Below the pieces are notes generated by a model. That model was not told the DNA's origin. It made no database searches and saw only the letters and a program-made list of their open reading frames with translations. A stretch of DNA of 64,000 bases from the NCBI RefSeq assembly GCF_040954645.1, contig NC_092806.1, positions 75,208,141 to 75,272,140 of the forward strand. The letters run 5' to 3'. Below, one piece after another: positions 34,267-48,300 of this stretch; position 1 is the first letter of the stretch; each line of letters opens with the position of its first letter. The stretch is from Diabrotica undecimpunctata. Lineage: Eukaryota > Arthropoda > Insecta > Coleoptera > Chrysomelidae. The translations under genes and the position numbers were made by a program.

Positions 34267-35494
34267 TGTTATTTTTAACTAAATAAGTCGCATTTCCTAT
34301 GTTTTGTTTCTGCGTTTGTTTGTTCTCTCTTACATTAGTTCTTATTGGAGGGTTAATTAAACTTCTTTTTTGTTGTCTTTAATTTCTTATCTTTTCTAAT
34401 TTGCCAAGTAGCACCTTCTGTAATTAACAGGTTGCTTTTACTACACTAAGGACCATATGCTTTTGTTTTATTAATCTTTAGTCAAGTGTTTACGAATGCA
34501 CTTTACACAACTTGCCTGTTTTGAACAATATTTTTGTGTGTGTGTCTATACGTCTGACATCTTTGTCATTGTGCTATCAGTTCCTATATTTCTACTCTAG
34601 TACTTAAGATATTTGTCACACCATAACTTTTAAATAATTACATTGTTTTCTAAATGTCACTATAGGCTTATCTAATGGTTGCTTACTACTATGCCATTTT
34701 AATTTGTCGAGTGCTTGCAATTAATTAAGGTGTAGAACTGCGATGTACCTTTTTAACTACTATTTTTATATCTCGTTCCTGCTTGTACTTATATGTGTGG
34801 TATGGAATTTATTTTCTAGTTAAACAATCTATTAGATTTCTATAATATTCACTGTCTGTGTACTACCCTTCCTTACTTTGAGACTTGTCTTTCCTTTTTT
34901 GCCAACCGGTTAGCAGTATTGATAAAACCTATATTCTGTAGGGATTCTTCCACTTAATTTAATCTGTTTTTTAATTTTAGGCTGGCTTCATTTATTGTTC
35001 TTAGCTCTACTTCAGACTGTAGCCATGCATTATAAATAAACTGTTCATTTTGCTTTGGTTGCGTTGATAATTTTTCGCAACTAATTGCTAGTTTTACCAT
35101 TTTTTGTTTCGGCACGATGTTGTTACATCTTAAACTTGGGGAATGCCGTATATTATGATAATGCATAGCTGCCTGCCCTATACACACCTCAGAGCTTTTT
35201 CACCGGATTTTTATATTATTAGAGGTTTTCTCCTCGGGTATGTGTTTGGGTATCCGGAAGTAGAAGATGGGTAGAGGTGGGTATCATATAATAGTTGGGA
35301 TGTACTATTAGATCGCGTGGTAACTGTTCGGCAAAGACCAAGAAGAATGAAGTATTTATTTTTTCTATTCAGACACGTTTTAAAATACGATCTGCCAAAT
35401 ATTCAATTTCTAAAATATAAATGTTAAAATTTTCTAAAATATTTATATTTTACAATTCAATAATAAAGTTTATAATGTTACAAATAAATTACAG
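34267..35494 (+). other. End of intron 25985-35494, unassigned
   Basis: A T-rich minus-strand ORF of 78 codons at 34954-35187 has no recognisable motif. Confidence 0.4.
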
Positions 35495-35962
35495 GTTAAA
35501 AAAGAGGAAGATGACTTAGAGCCACTCCCTATGCGAGTAACTCCCGCGTTGTACACGTACTCAAATCCGGACAAAAGCCGCGCTGGATCAGAGAGTCCCA
35601 CTCTTTCGGACGAAGACAGTAATTCGTGTTCGACCACCAGTACGGTTCCAGGTAACAGCAAGCATAGCAAGAGCCTTTTGGAACAGTTACTTATAGAAAT
35701 TCCCAATGATCACCAAACGCCGAGCTCACCAAGCCCAGCCACGCGATCATCGGTGCGAACAAGGGCGCTCTCTAAACTCAACAGTCCAGAGTTAAATTCC
35801 CCTGTGACAAAGAACTCAACATTGCGAACAATACCTACCACCAAAAGGAAAAGGAATGAGTCGGATAGTTCGAATCATAGTGTGGAAGAGACTAAAAAGA
35901 AATCACGCAAGAGCCTTAGTGTGACTAATAATGTTGAGACGAACCAAACGACTGATATAGTG
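35495..35962 (+). CDS. Ncoa6: NCOA6-like coactivator, exon with second LXXLL box
   Basis: The acceptor is AAATTACAG ending at 35494 and the donor GTAAAT at 35963; both phases are 0. It has 156 codons. Features in order: an acidic start VKKEEDDLEPLPMRVTPAL, a Ser-rich ESPTLSDEDSNSCSTTS, then KSLLEQLLIEIPNDH, whose LXXLL core LEQLL is at 35678-35692, then SPSPATRSSVRTRALSKLNS and a bipartite-like nuclear localisation signal TTKRKRNES...KKKSRKS. A second, C-terminal LXXLL box is also present in NCOA6 of vertebrates, where it has a different receptor preference. The preceding intron is 9.5 kb. Confidence 0.85.
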
Positions 35963-36589
35963 GTAAATATTTTAAATTCAGTTTTTTTTCTAAAATTCAT
36001 TTTGGTTCCAAAAATATTTTTCGTGGCATGTTTTAAATTGACTACTTACTATATTTTTTGGGTGTAAATAAACCACGAATCATTAATTAAAATGACATAT
36101 TTTTGATGTTTCGACTTCCACTCCGGAAATTGTTTTCATACAACTTATAGGTTATTGATAATTTTTATATTTATACAAATAAGTATTGTGTGTTTTTGTG
36201 AATTGGCAGTAAATGAATTCTTGACAATTTAGACTTACTTTGGCTCGGTCTTACTAGTATTAGCCATACACTATACTTCTAGAGTAAATCTTTAAAGGCC
36301 TTGTTGTTTCACTTAAATTGATCTCATATTCTTTTCTTTTTTGTCTACTGTTATGTGTTGTTTTTTTAAATTATAAATGATGTGTCCTCTATGTTGTTGG
36401 TATTTTGATATTTTCTTATTAGCGGCTTCTTCGTTTCCATATCGGTATCGATATATATATTAATAATACATATTTGTAAAATATACAGTTTTAGTAAATA
36501 CGTGCAACTTACGTCAGAGAGTAATCCTGCGGCAAAGTAATGACAGTTTGCAATATAAATAATGTATATCCACAAATACTTCCTTTGCC

Positions 36590-37310
36590 GAAATACAGGG
36601 TGTTAAAATGTTTCTTGTAAAATAACGATTTATTTATTGCCCTGAAACCATTGATAGTTGAGATGTGCAAATGAAATTTTTAAGAGTTGGTTATTGCACA
36701 TTTTTGACATAAAATTAGGAATTTTATATTCATGATTGGCGCGTAGGGGTAATGGTCACAATTTTTTTAAAGAAAAAAATGGTACGCCACTGATATTTTT
36801 CAAATTTATTTAACTTTTGTCAATAAATCTTTCTTCTTTTTTTCATATGAGGCGCCGTTTTTATGCAAAAAAAATCATGTTAATGCATACTTTTCATTCC
36901 TTTAATACATTCTCGAGAATTATCGAATACAATAACATTAAACTAGAGCAATAACATTAAGTACACCAATATAATTTTAAATAGGCGCACAACTACAAAA
37001 AATGTTCAAAATTACCTCCCTAATATGTGACACAAGTTGCAACTCTTAGCCTCATTTGTTGTCATATTTGTGCAAACATTCCTGGTGTTTTCTTATTTAC
37101 TTCTTTAAAAGTGTTTTAGTTAAATTGACTGAATCATTGCAGAGAGGTAGTAGCTTTGATCGTGCCCCAAAAACTTTTATGCCAAACATACATATTTGAT
37201 ACCCCATTAACAAAATCAAAGATACAAAAATTATACGTCCACAACTGCCTCAAATAGTAGGCTTTGTTTGTAGTTAGTGGTGTTGGAAGTGTCTTCTGCA
37301 GATCGAAGCA
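36590..37310 (-). pseudogene. IS630-type (DUF4817 family) transposon relic
   Basis: The minus strand near 37000-37140 reads NKKTPGMFAQI, then MRLRVATCVTY and GGNFEHFL, the typical end of this transposase family (RR.. C...GG.FEHLL). The left boundary has the CAGGGTGTT-type end seen also at 17083. Everything else is too decayed to read. Confidence 0.5.
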
Positions 37311-37812
37311 TACAGCTACTATTGCGTTTTTTTTTCCAGTTTTGATTTTTTACACATCTTTGTCTTTATTGCTTGTAGCTTTACCAATGTAGCCTGTAAG
37401 TTTACCAATAGATCTCATTTATTACATATATCTGAATGAGCATGGTGGAATTTTAAATTGAATTCAGAATTGAAAATTTGGCGGTAATATGATTCCTTAA
37501 CTGGGGTTTCGTCGTTATCAGTACAACTATTATCTTTATAGAGAGAATACATTTTACGAATGGTTAAATCAGCGAAGGTATTTCATATTTGGATTTTAAT
37601 TATGAGAGTAATGACTCCTATAATGCGGAAATAATCTGATATGTTCTATCACTCTTTTTCTTGCGTTCTCTGATACTTTGTGGAGATTTTTTTTCCCTTT
37701 TATCAGGTTCCACGAAATTGTCTTTGTCAACTTTTTTACACAAAACCTTAAAGCGAATATCGTTAATATCAAAAGTTTTTAGGAAAAACTCTCTGCATAC
37801 ACGGCGGTCAAG

Positions 37813-38389
37813 AAGTTTAATTTCTGTTCTTTTTGCTATTAGCCAGTTTTTTGGGTTAAGTTTTTCTGGTATGTGAAGCTAAAAAAGCTGTTTGCAGTTC
37901 ATTAGTTGGTAAACTGTACAATTTAGAGAAAAGCTGTTTTTTTTTCATTCTTGTTAAATATTTCACATTGGTGCGTACATAGCGAGCTTCTTATTTGTAA
38001 TTTTATTCCTTTTCCATTCATGTATGGGACAGTTCTATTTTCGCGTCGTTTTAGGAGTTACTGAAAAGAAGAAATATGTTAACCTCTTAAGGTAGTAGGT
38101 ACACTAAATTTACTGGTATGCATAAGTTTAATTTCTGTTCTTTTTGCTATTAGCCAGTTTTTTGGGTTAAGTTTTTCTGGTGTGTGAAGCTAAAAAAGCT
38201 GTTTTTTTTTATTCTTGTTAAATATTTCACATTGGTACGTACACAGCGAGCTTCTTATTTGTAATTTTTTTCCTTTTCCATTCATGTATGGGACAGTTCC
38301 TTTTTCGGGTCGTTTTAAGAGTTACTGAAAAGAAGAACTATGTTAACCTCTTAAGGTAGTATGTACATACTAAATTTACTGGTATGCAT
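37813..38389. repeat. Tandem duplication, period 311 bp with a shortened second copy
   Basis: Copy 1 (37813-38123) and copy 2 (38124-38389) share long blocks such as AAGTTTAATTTCTGTTC and TTCATGTATGGGACAGTTC; copy 2 lacks about 45 bp around the GCAGTTCATTAGTTGG part. Confidence 0.92.
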
Positions 38390-38594
38390 AAGTTTAATAT
38401 TTACAGAATAATTTAGTTTTTGTTAGTGATATCACGCTTAAACAGAAACTAACAAGTCAAAGCAAACACTTTTACTCTTCAAGTATTATACTCACCATAT
38501 GTGCTTTTAGTTGTTTCCTTTCAGACCTTAAATTGCAGTAAACCATGGTTTTAAATGAACGGTTACAGACGAGCTGCTTTTAGTGGCTCACTAC

Positions 38595-39285
38595 TCGCCG
38601 TTTACTAGTCGCCGACTAGTGTCTCACCTCACCTTTAGCAGAGTATTGTTTTGAATCGAAGCGACACGTGCCACTTTGGGTGTCTTGCTTTCAGTTTTGT
38701 TTTATTTTAATAATTTATTAAACGTTAAGTATGGAAGTTAATATGGATTTCAATACGGAAGATTTTATAACTGATATTGAGCAGGAACCAGTCCTTTGGG
38801 ACCATAAATTAGAACAATATATATGGGAAAGAGTAATATCAAAATTTGAAAAAGATTTTATGGAGAAAGAGCTACTATAACTACTAAATAATCTTTTCTT
38901 TTGACGAAATAGCTTTTCTCATAATAGTATCTTGCTTTCGAAGTCTCTCTTGTAGTAAAATTAAAAGCTCATTGAACGATTTTAAAAATATCCGAAGGTA
39001 GTTAAGGAGTTTATTTAAGTGTTTTTCCAAATCATAAAGTATAAAATAGACCCATTTGATATCTCTGCACCACTAGTGGATGCACTCAATATTTTCTTTA
39101 TTTGTTTGCTCTTGCTTCGTCGCCGTCGAATTATACAATGCACTTATCGCTAATGTTATTTTACTGAGATTCATGTTTAAACTGATGTGATCCTAATCTG
39201 TGTCGGCCACTAGAGTTTCGTTTGCGCGGCTGACGAACCACCGGTGTCAGACACCAGTCGCTTCGCCTGAAAGGGTACTTATCTT
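38595..39285 (+). mobile_element. Non-autonomous DNA element with MADF-like ORF stub
   Basis: Loosely inverted ends (GCCGACTAGTGTCTCACCT on the left; AGACACCAGTCGCTTC on the right) surround a 49-codon ORF at 38731-38880 (MEVNMDFNTEDFITDIEQEP, then VLWDHKLEQYIWERV). The I/L-x-x-IE-x-x-P-VLWD motif is the start of a MADF DNA-binding domain, a common accessory gene of PIF/Harbinger transposons. The ORF stops after the second helix. Boundaries and superfamily are uncertain. Confidence 0.5.
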
Positions 39286-40070
39286 CGCTCGGAATAAAAT
39301 CAGATTATCCATCTGTAGCGTATGAATCATTATCTGACTTTAAAAATAATATAACTTTAAAATTATTGAACTTATTCCTGAATAAATACCTGAAGTTTGT
39401 TGCACTTATTTACTAAAACTCTATATATTTTACATATATGTATTATTCAAAAGGACTAAAAACTGACACTTTGAACCTCTGTAACTGTAAAAAATGATAA
39501 ATTTTAATCAGCATTACCAAAGATATTTCTCTGGAAAGTTTTAGTCAATAATTTAACTGAAAGACTTTTACATAAGAAACCTGGCGGGGTAAAAAGCGTT
39601 GTGGTGGAACAAGTATTTTTATCTCTTTCGTATAATGAATTTATAACGGAATGCAGCAATATCTGGTTAAGGATACAAGTTCATAACTTATTGAAGACAC
39701 ATCATTTATAATTTACATATAGCATAACACTAGGCATAAAAAGATCAGTATTTGATATCAATTTTATGCTTTATGGGTATAGCATTGGCTTATGCCACTA
39801 AGATCGAGGCAAAGTAAGTCTAAACTGTGGAGGGTTCATTTACAGCCAACTGAAAAAAAACTTATTACTTGAAAGATTATTGATATAGTTTTTATATTTA
39901 TACAAGTTTGTTAAAAACGATTTCTGGATTGGAAGTCAGAATAATATAATTTTAATTATATTCATAGTTATTTTTATTAATTTATTTTGATGTTTTTTTT
40001 TTACTTTTAAAAACAAGTAGGATTTAAAATATTAACTATCGACCTATATATAAGCTTTTTTATATTTCAG

Positions 40071-40446
40071 CTGAAGTCTCTGCGCCAGACAGATCCTACC
40101 AAAATAAACAATGTGAAGAAATTACCAAAAGTACAACAGGAAGATAGTTCAGATAGTGATGAACCTCTAACTGAGAAAATACGCAAATCCTCGTTAATTG
40201 TGAATACTCAAGTGAATAACAACACCAACTCGATGTTGAAAAGCATGAAAACGGGGAAAACGGGGCCGGGGAGTGTTGCTAATAATAATACGACAGTGGC
40301 ACCTACGCCGAAAGGGGGGACTTTAGTGGTTAGTACTAGGAGGTCGGTGAGGAGCAATATGCCTGCGCAGAATACCAGAAGCAAGGGTGAAAATGTTAAG
40401 GTGTCGTCCGAGACCGAGGCGTTAAGAAGAAAAACTCGAAGTGCAG
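40071..40446 (+). CDS. Ncoa6: NCOA6-like coactivator, exon 10 in window
   Basis: The acceptor is TATATTTCAG ending at 40070; the donor GTAAGT at 40447 is a perfect consensus and leaves one base. It encodes 125 residues: LKSLRQTDPTKINNVKK, DSSDSDEPLTEKIRKSS (acidic-serine patch), an Asn/Thr-rich linker, and basic segments VVSTRRSVRSN and ALRRKTRSA. The Lys/Arg-rich C-terminus suits a nuclear, chromatin-associated protein. NCOA6 of vertebrates also ends in a short basic Ser-rich tail. Confidence 0.82.
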
Positions 40447-41534
<1,088 letters not shown>

Positions 41535-41575
41535 TTTCTGATGTTGAAAATAAACGGAAAAAAGAGGTAAAGTGA
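41535..41575 (+). CDS. Ncoa6: NCOA6-like coactivator, terminal coding exon
   Basis: A T-run followed by AAG at 41532-41534 gives the acceptor. With the carried base the frame reads VSDVENKRKKEVK and stops at TGA 41573-41575. The basic ending KRKKEVK fits the family's Lys/Arg-rich C-terminus. The base after the stop is C (TGA-C), a context often permissive for readthrough, and the frame stays open for 70 more codons. Confidence 0.7.
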
Positions 41576-41788
41576 CAGTATGAGAGCGGCTGCTTGGAAG
41601 GCAGCCACCTTAATCTCCACGTACAACATCAGCAACATGAAGAAGGAGAAGCGAACGTATACCAGTACCCACTGTACCGCCCTTATTTGTGCGATCTGTC
41701 GTCATCGTCATCATCGATAACGTCATCTTCGTCAGAAAGCCAAGATGAGGACGACAGTTACAGTAGCGAGGAGGAGTCAGATCAGTAA
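41576..41788 (+). other. In-frame open extension after the NCOA6-like stop (readthrough or alternative acceptor)
   Basis: From 41576 to TAA at 41786-41788 the coactivator frame stays open for 70 codons. The translation looks like protein: YQYPLYRPYLCDL, then a run of Ser with ITSSSSESQDEDDSYSSEEE at the end, and the region is richer in GC than the UTR after it. Two routes could use it: readthrough of the TGA, or a second acceptor after TGCTTGGAAG (41591-41600), exactly 66 nt downstream, which removes the stop and keeps the frame. The second acceptor has a poor polypyrimidine tract. It could also be 3' UTR with a chance ORF. Confidence 0.5.
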
Positions 41789-44700
41789 AATCCTCTCCTT
41801 ACCTCTAAAACTGTACAGATTGTGATATGCTACCTTAGTCTGGTCTATAAGGACAATAATAATCATGTAGGTTCTACAGTTGTTGACTGACTTAATTGCG
41901 AATTAGAAAAATATTTGTAAGTAAATTAATGTCGTTAAAGATATTTAACGTTATGGTAACTGTCTTTGCAATATATATTTAATACAACAATTTATTGCAA
42001 TTTGTAATACTAAAATATAATAATTCATTTTTGAGATTTTTCTTTTCTTGATATTATTTCTTAATAAAATTTCTTGGTAACGTTACAGAGAGCTCCCAGC
42101 CATGTACTTTTCACTATTAAATGAATATCAATTTCTACTAAATAACAGTTAGTGTGAGGGAAATTTATTATCTTTTATAAAAATCTAACATTCGATGTTA
42201 ACAAAATTTTTGTTTAAATTCAGTGTCAAGAAATATCTGAGTCTCTTCTGATTCATATATTTTTCTTTAATTATCTTTTCTCTAAAATCTAATTTGGCCG
42301 GTTGAAAGTTTAAAACGAATTATGCACCGGCCAAACTACGTGGACTAGTAGACTCGAGCATGAGAAAATTTTGAGGACACTAAACAAAAAACTGTTAATT
42401 AAAAAATTATATTGGAATCAAAAATAATTCACTGAAGTATAACATATACAACGTAACTAACAGAATAAATATTAGAAACGTTTTTTGTATAAAAAAAAGT
42501 ATTAAAAGACATTACAGTGTTGAATATCGTTATCTGACGAATCGAAAAATTTTGTGAATGAAATATGTTACGAGCTACCTTGCGTTATATACAGAGTAAA
42601 TAGTATATTCATACACAAAGAAAATCAAAATGGAAATTTAGATAATAACAATATAAAATAAATACATTGTTGTCCAACAACATACTTAAAAATTTATTGG
42701 TTTCTTCTCCTTTCCCATTTATACAGTTTATACATACCTATTCAGGTATCCTTCATTTCTTCTCTTCTACTTCGTTTTTTACTATTATCTTATTGATTTT
42801 TTTTTGTCACTGTTATATCGTTCTATTTATGTTATTGTACACTGAAGCATAATTGTGAAAAATTTTAATATGACTGTTACAATGAAGAAATAAAAATCCG
42901 TTTTTAGGAATCTCTTTGGGATGAGTTGAATATTGAAATGGTTTTATTTTTTATCGTTTATGTCCTGATAGCAGAATAAATGTAGCTTTTACTACCTGTA
43001 CTACTACGAGCAGTACTTTTAAAATGGAATTATTTAAATACGCTAATTGTTGTAGTGCCTTTGCTTTTATATAAAAGGATAACTTATTTCGTCTTAAACG
43101 ATATTACTACTTACAAATACTTGGAAAATCTTTTATAAAGTTTAAGTCACAATCAAACAACCGAAAGTTCAAATTTATTAGCCTCCTTACTGACCTTGCT
43201 AAACAAACTAAATAGAATTGTACATAGATAGCAAATTTATTGTATATATATTATATACAAAATGCATAGTTCTTACACAAGCAGAGGTGTACATTGTAAA
43301 TGTGTTATTTTCCATACAAGCTACGGCATAAAATAATATATATTATATATTATAAAAACTATTTTACTTTTGTTTACTGCGATTTTACGTAGGGTGACAC
43401 GAAATATATGTGCGTGTGCGCTGACTGTATATTCAAGGATAATAAATTGAATTTTGGAAATCCTGTTAATATTAGAAGAATCATTTTTTAAAAAATAACA
43501 GATATTAATTTTTTTAATTAATTTATGACGTTATTTATTCACCATTAGGGAAGATAAATAATATTTCAGCCACTACTTTTTAAAAATATATTGGTATATT
43601 ATGTATTGTCCTTTACCAGTTATGATCCAGTTTTTTATTAAATGTTTTGAATGCGATATATTCTAATCTTTGTCCTTCATATCATAATATAAAAATTTAT
43701 GTTGAATAATGTGCATTAAATATTATCAGTCAATGCTGTGTTGAAAATTTTAATTATTGCATTCGTCCTACTTTTTTCAGGCAATAAACATATCCATATA
43801 TTTTATTGGTTGCTTTATTTATAATTAACTTAATTCTGAGTGATTTTTGATAATATTTATGGGTAAATCATACGGATAAGTTCACATATTATATTTGGTT
43901 GTGTTTCATATTTTTAAAGGAAAATGATTAAATCTAGATCGTTGAGTTATTGACATGACATGTCAGTCAAAAGGATTTTATCGAGCTGTATTGAAATTAT
44001 GAATAATAGATTACTGCCTCCTGTCATTACCTATCTTCTGTTTATAGTGCCAAAAGTTTGTCTACATAAATTTGTAGTGTCTTGTGCACTCTAAAATATT
44101 TTCCATAATTTAATAGTAAACTCTGAAAGTAACGTTATTCTAACAGTGTGGCTTATTTGCATGTATTAAATATTTATTTAAGGAATTATCACTATTTCTA
44201 TTTATTCTTTGTTTTTGATATCAAGTTTACATTTTATATATTTTTGGTGGAATTTATTTCCAATCTAGTGTCTCAACTTTTCTTTACTGTTTGTTATATT
44301 AATTTTAGATTTTATTCGACTTTTTTCTATTATTGTCTATGCAGCTCTCATATTGTTATTTTAGTTTTATTCAAGTTTTAATCATTGTTTTTTCGTTCTA
44401 TTAAATATTTTGGAAAATGATTGTGACCTTACTTTGTGCGTATTATATAAGTTAGTACCCTCTATTTCGATATTTATATTGTCCAAATATTTATTGTGGG
44501 TACTTTAGCAACTCTTTAGTTACATCATTTGGCAGTGTGAATTATTGCTACTTTATATATAATTATTTTTATTCCAATGAAATTAGAACTCTTTGTATTG
44601 ATTTTCACTAAGATTTGTATAACAATCTATACTGATTATGCATGATCGTTTAGGAGATAGTTTTCGGATTTTCAAATGAGCTATCGTCGAAAGTCATTCC

Positions 44701-46320
44701 AATCTTTCTTACAAATACCGAAACCACATTTTAGATCGTGTTCTTCCAAATATATATGAAAAAGTAGATTTTAGGTCAGTTGGGTTTAAGATAAGAGTAG
44801 ATTGGACTACATTCGACATATAAAACTAGGCAAGATACATCAGATAATCAATTTTTTACCCAAGATATGCTTTCATTCTCAAAGTTAATATGGTATTTTT
44901 GTTTTCTTATTTTTGATTGTTACATAATATATAAGATAACAAGTCGGATTTAGCTGGGTCAATCTTTTAACTTCCTTTCTATAGTTGAAAGATATAGAGT
45001 ACTTATATATAACCATTCAGTCATAATATTTTAAATAATCAGTCTTCACGACTTATCACAAAATAAATATTGTGTATGTGTAGGGATGAGTTTAGTTTTG
45101 GACTGAATCTATTAGACTCAGACCGTAAAATAAATATTCAATTTTTGTCTATTAGCAGATTATTTTATATGTACAAAAAATTCACACTAACATTTTCTAG
45201 GGTCTCCAAAATTCTATATACCTCGGACATACTGTAGATGTGTACAGTTGTTGAACAGCATATTGTTTATGTTTAGCTTAGTTGTACTTTTATGTAATTT
45301 GTTTTATTTATATACCACAAAGCCTTGTAGATTTTAGAACAGCCTGTGAGAAGAAAAAATAGAATTCAATAGCTCTCCCTCAATTTTGTAAATTTATAAG
45401 ACACATGATTCTGAAATATAATTAGACTTTTTGTTAAAAAACAATGCTACGATCGGTTGTAATTTGCAGAAAAGTTACAGAGTTGAATACTGGTGTGCTG
45501 TAGTTTTATTAAATGTTTTAAAAAAAGATGATGTACTTGATCTTTATTTTTATTATATACTTTAATAACTTTTTTCCGTAAATTCGATATTAATAATGTG
45601 TCCCTGAGTAGCCATGTACTTATAATAATTATTGGTAGCAGCATGTTATATCTTACAAGTCAGTTTTCTAAATTTTTGACGTATGTACTTTATAATTAAA
45701 CTCACCGATTTTAGATTAATTCAAATATTTCAAATAATACATAACACATCAGTCCATTCAATTTAAAATAAACTAGTTGTCCTAAAACATGTATGTTACC
45801 TAGAACAATAGAAATATAATTGTGAGAAAAAAAACTATAAAATATTAAATCTTATAAAATAAATATTTTATAAAAAAATACAGGTATAAAAGGGTATAAA
45901 ACCTATCTCTCGATACTCATAGGCAGCATTTCTTCTTTCGTTCACCAACAGTAGCATTGTATTTCGTATATGTTAATATTTGCTTCTATATTTTTAAACT
46001 TACTCCTGTTTACAGAAATAGCACATATTTGAATAACAACAACAAAACCAGTCTCCTATCACTCACCGGCTGATCTGAAATGATGTTTCTTGTTTCTTTA
46101 CGTAAAATACTTGTAATGTTCTTAATTGTAGATTTGTGGAAAGGTTGATGATTATAAACTATACATTGTTAAATAGAAATACCTTAATATTTATTTAGAG
46201 ATTTTTTTATTTGATTTTATTTCTTTCTTAATTCGGCGTTGCTTTGTTTTATGTTGCGATTCCAGTGAAACGTAAATGTTTTTCAATAAATAGCCTGTGT
46301 TATTATATACATCATTTCTT
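41789..46320 (+). other. Probable long 3' UTR of the NCOA6-like gene
   Basis: About 4.5 kb of AT-rich DNA with no transposon pieces or long simple repeats, unlike the rest of the window. Poly(A) signals AATAAA or close variants occur near 42064, 42464, 42655, 42885 and 43441. A hairpin TTGGCCGGT/ACCGGCCAA lies at 42294-42334. The boundary is inferred from loss of repeats, not observed. Confidence 0.5.
46285..46305 (+). terminator. Candidate distal polyadenylation signal
   Basis: AATAAA at 46285-46290 is followed by a GU-rich CCTGTGTTATT, and the repeat-poor zone ends close by. Confidence 0.35.
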
Positions 46321-48300
46321 GCGATTTAGGCATTGACTGCGTTTACTTTTCTTCCATTACCTAAAAAATATCTAGAAACATCAGAAAAAAATATGATTAT
46401 AAATGATCAGAACCAACTTGACGCCTCCTATTCCGTAAAAGATTCGGCTTCAGTAATAGACAAAATGCAAAGTAAATACAATCCTTATTCTTAATATACC
46501 GGTATTAGAAAGAATTAGTTAGATCAAGGAAACATTGATATTAAATTATATACATTTTAATTGAAAATATTTATTTATGTACTTTTAAAAAGATTTTGTA
46601 CAAAACTTGTTATGAACAAAAATGAAAAATAAGTATCTTAAGTAATAATAATCAGTTATACGAGTTTTCAAGATAAAAGTTTTTTTTGGTAGCTGTATAT
46701 TTTAATAACTATTCCTTTTTCATGTAGTTATGAATCCGTATTTTTCAGTGCACCCCTAAAACATTTTCTTGGACATTTTCGTGGTTATCCTACTGATAGT
46801 TGTCCAATCGTAGAATTATTGGATGAAATTACTGTTTTCAGTCATTATGTACGCTAATCATTCCATTCCACTTATTTTTATATATCCGTTAATATTTTTG
46901 CTTAATTTTACAGTTTTTCTTAATGTTTTTTTTGCTGTCCTATTTGGTATATTCATTTCAATCTATCTTTCTAGTTTATTTTAACGGTCTGAAGATCTGT
47001 CTGTCTGTCATTAAGTACTGTAACGTAACTTGGCCTAGAAGGGATATTGGGGATTAAAAACCGGCGCTCAGGTGTTTTGAAGGACACAGCGGCGAGCTTT
47101 GGGACGTGGGTGTACAAATCTAGTATGGGGCATATTTTGATAAAGATTTGAAACGTACCAATGTAACTACTAGACAGAATTTGGTATAAAAAGAAAGGGA
47201 AAAATAAAGGACCCCACCTTGTCTTTTTTTAGAGGGACAAGGAAAATTCGACACTTGACATAATGAGAAGATTGGTTTACGAAAGATTAAAAAAAATGAC
47301 AAATAATGGTCGCTCTACATTCCTGTCAGAATTATCTTAATATTTTCCAAAAGAAACGAAGATTATGAGAGAGTAATAAATAAATAATTGCTACTAATTA
47401 ACAACTTTGACTGTTCTAAACCTATTTTCTTGTAGTATCTTAGTAATGCAATTACTATTTTCGTTGGGAATAAGCCGCAATATGCAGTATTTTGGAAATT
47501 AAAACGTCAAAAATAAACTTATATTGTGGGTTATTACCAACGAAAATAGTAATTGCATTACCAACTCTTATTTCTGGTATGGTGTAAAGTTCAGCCAAAT
47601 AAAAGGTAATATAGAAATATCAACATATTAACAAAATAGACATACACCAAACATGCAAATAACAATAGCAAAAATGTAAATTAAAACAAATCCTGTTTGA
47701 AACATATATCTAGAATTATATGGAATATCTTTATAACTGGGTAAAGTAGAAGTGTGAATTTCGTTTTAAATTAAATAGTGAAAATAAACAAAAATGTCCT
47801 CAGTTACTAGCATATCATGATATGTAAGTATAACAACTTATTATCTAGTAAAATATACCTACAAATATAGCGGGACAAAAAATATAGTAATTATCACTTT
47901 ATTACTAGAGTACTGAACATACCAAAAATAAAAACATTTATTCAAATTTTACAAAATAATTTTTAACACTTTTACTAAATACTGACAAGTTTTTTTTATT
48001 GTATAAGGGCTACAGCTATACCATCTATCTCATATAATTCATTTTAGCATTGAATCAGAAAAGTTCAGCATACCGTGGATAACTTGCTTCATGAGAAAAA
48101 TGGAATGATAAATGAGATGACTTATGATCCGAAGTTCTTGTCCTTTTCTCTGCTTACCGCCAACTTAAACAAAATAGACTGCAACTAATTTTTATCAACA
48201 AAATATTCTATACCGATATTATTTTTATCCAATCTATAAAAGCCAGTAAAAAAGATAATATTGAGAACACAGAACCAAATCTCACTTTTTTATTTTATGG
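46321..48300. other. Intergenic DNA with one MITE
   Basis: At 47443-47561 a 119-bp unit has perfect 25-nt inverted ends (GTAATGCAATTACTATTTTC...). Its GGGAATAAGCCGCAATAT segment resembles the unit at 1842-2019. The rest, including a GC-richer stretch at 46990-47300, is unassigned. Confidence 0.6.

Larger units (their letters stand above)
35963..40070 (+). other. Intron with an IS630 relic, a tandem duplication and a MADF-like stub
   Basis: 36097-36135 and 39910-39945 hold copies of the TTCGATTTCC-type motif. The remaining stretches 36140-36590, 37310-37810, 38400-38570 and 39300-40070 show nothing recognisable. Confidence 0.45.

Noticed and set aside
36097..36140. Hammerhead ribozyme in the CGATTTCC..GGAAATCGAAAC palindrome copies
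   Set aside because: The GAAAC half is present in some copies, but the required CTGATGA half is missing in all those seen here.
41573..41575. TGA as a selenocysteine codon
   Set aside because: No selenoprotein motif precedes it and no SECIS-like structure was recognised; readthrough or alternative splicing is simpler.
42667..44381. Short Phe/Ile/Leu-rich ORFs downstream of the coactivator gene
   Set aside because: They are T-rich open frames expected by composition in AT-rich UTR or intergenic DNA.
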